This document shows positions 9,020-9,844 of a stretch of 9,844 nt of DNA, in pieces (the stretch's first letter is position 1; every line of letters starts with the position of its first letter). Origin of the DNA: Methylococcus sp. UBA6136 (GTDB taxonomy: Bacteria; Pseudomonadota; Gammaproteobacteria; Methylococcales; Methylococcaceae); the NCBI GenBank assembly GCA_002423305.1, contig DIVI01000202.1, forward strand, positions 1 through 9,844, read 5' to 3'. The notes beneath the pieces were generated by a model. The model was not told the origin of the DNA and did not search any database. It saw only the letters and a list, made by a program, of their open reading frames with translations. The position numbers were made by a program, and so were the translations under genes.

Positions 9020-9844
9020 ATGCGAACCTTTGAGGTGAGGATTCCGTCGCTCGGCATCGTTGCGTATCCTCGGTCGCTGCAAATTCGCTGGCGACCGATG
9101 GCACTGGGACTGTGCCTGTTGGGCCTGGCCGGCTGTGAGGGGGGCGTGCTGACGACGCTGGGTCCGGAGCACGTCACGCCGTTGTCGCCCGCCGCGCCGC
9201 ACTGGCAAACGCCACAACCTCAGGCCGTCATTGCGCATGGCGGTAATCCGGCCCGGCTTACCCGCTGGTGGGCGCAGTTTGATGATCCCGAACTCAATCG
9301 ATTTCTGACGTCCGCCCAGCGGGAAAGCGCGTCGGTGGCAGAGGCACGTACCCGCATTGAGGAGGCGCGGACCGGCATGGTCGGTGCCATTGCCGCCGGC
9401 CTCCCCAATCTCAATACCCAGGCCGATATCGTGCGTGCCGAAAATACCTTTGGTGGCCCCGTGTTTGAATGGACTCGTTATCAGGTTGGCTTGCAATCGA
9501 ACTGGGAAGTCGATTTGTTTGGCGGCATTGCCCGCCAGCGCGAAGCGGCACTGAGACAACTGGAAGCCCGCTCCGGGGCCTGGCATGACGCGCGCGTGGC
9601 CGTCGCGGTCGAGGTGGCCAATGCCTACCTGGGCTATCGCCACTGCGAAGCGATGATGCAGATCGCCGAAGCGGATGCTGCGTCGCGTCAGGCTTCGTCG
9701 CGGCTGGTCGACATAGCCGGTCAGGCCGGCTTTCGCGCGCCTTCCGATGTCGCCTTGGCCAATGCCAGTGCAAACGACGGTCAGGACATCCTGATTCGCC
9801 AGAATGGGGTTTGCGAGCGGGCCATCAAGGGTCTGGTGGCCCTG
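9020..9844 (+). CDS. RND efflux outer-membrane factor lipoprotein, NodT family, 3'-partial
   Basis: The frame is open to the end of the window (275 codons seen; family members are about 450-500 residues). After a hydrophobic stretch there is a lipobox LAGC (Cys at 9134-9136), so the protein should be lipid-anchored. The mature part has the OEP family pattern, including RWWAQFDDPELN and the NodT-typical NWEVDLFGGIARQREAA, followed by the long helices (VAVEVANAYLGYR and on) of the periplasmic tunnel. Such proteins form trimeric channels that pair with an RND pump and a membrane fusion protein, presumably encoded beyond the window. The start is uncertain: ATG 9098 gives a signal peptide too short and lacking a basic N-region; ATG 9020 (chosen, after GGGCGG) and ATG 8981 give unusually long leaders of 38 and 51 residues before the Cys. 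Confidence 0.88.
   Translation, partial: MRTFEVRIPSLGIVAYPRSLQIRWRPMALGLCLLGLAGCEGGVLTTLGPEHVTPLSPAAPHWQTPQPQAVIAHGGNPARLTRWWAQFDDPELNRFLTSAQRESASVAEARTRIEEARTGMVGAIAAGLPNLNTQADIVRAENTFGGPVFEWTRYQVGLQSNWEVDLFGGIARQREAALRQLEARSGAWHDARVAVAVEVANAYLGYRHCEAMMQIAEADAASRQASSRLVDIAGQAGFRAPSDVALANASANDGQDILIRQNGVCERAIKGLVAL

Noticed and set aside
8338..9177. 279-codon - strand ORF covering the cupin, Cys-rich ORF and efflux gene start
   Set aside because: Opposes a clear signal peptide, cupin motifs and a lipobox on the + strand; composition typical of antisense open frames in GC-rich DNA.

Overview
The window is GC-rich (roughly 60% by eye) bacterial DNA. Its gene content and coding style fit a beta- or gammaproteobacterium, but no marker in it fixes the genus. 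All supported genes are on the + strand. Both ends are cut: hsdM enters from the left and an RND-type outer-membrane factor runs off the right.

Bases 1-8302 form one type I restriction-modification island: hsdM (5' end missing), a HEPN protein of the HI0074/HepT type, a MNT nucleotidyltransferase whose frame runs without a stop into hsdS, a Fic AMP-transferase gene and hsdR. Several junctions overlap by a few bases (HEPN/MNT by 8 nt, fic/hsdR by ATGA), so translation is probably coupled. The R-M enzyme would modify and cut DNA. The HEPN-MNT pair and the Fic protein look like toxin or guard modules carried inside the R-M operon. A 138-nt AT-rich gap before fic holds two inverted repeats and may be a separate regulated promoter.

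The most striking structure is in hsdM. An intact DUF559 (Vsr-like, PD-(D/E)XK) nuclease domain is embedded in frame near the C-terminal end. It is flanked by two copies of a 41-nt palindromic element in inverted orientation (35 of 41 bases agree). The segment from the outer edge of one copy to the outer edge of the other is exactly 462 nt (154 codons). Removing it restores a normal-looking HsdM junction. A third, solo copy of the same element sits in frame in the N-terminal nuclease domain of hsdR. This looks like a coding-compatible palindromic element that spreads inside genes, with a DUF559 nuclease as its possible passenger or driver.

Bases 8303-9844 are a different neighbourhood: a secreted cupin-fold protein, an overlapping 31-codon cysteine-rich ORF, a palindrome that may be an operator, and the start of a NodT-family outer-membrane efflux lipoprotein. 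No tRNA, rRNA, CRISPR array, insertion sequence transposase or clear rho-independent terminator was seen.
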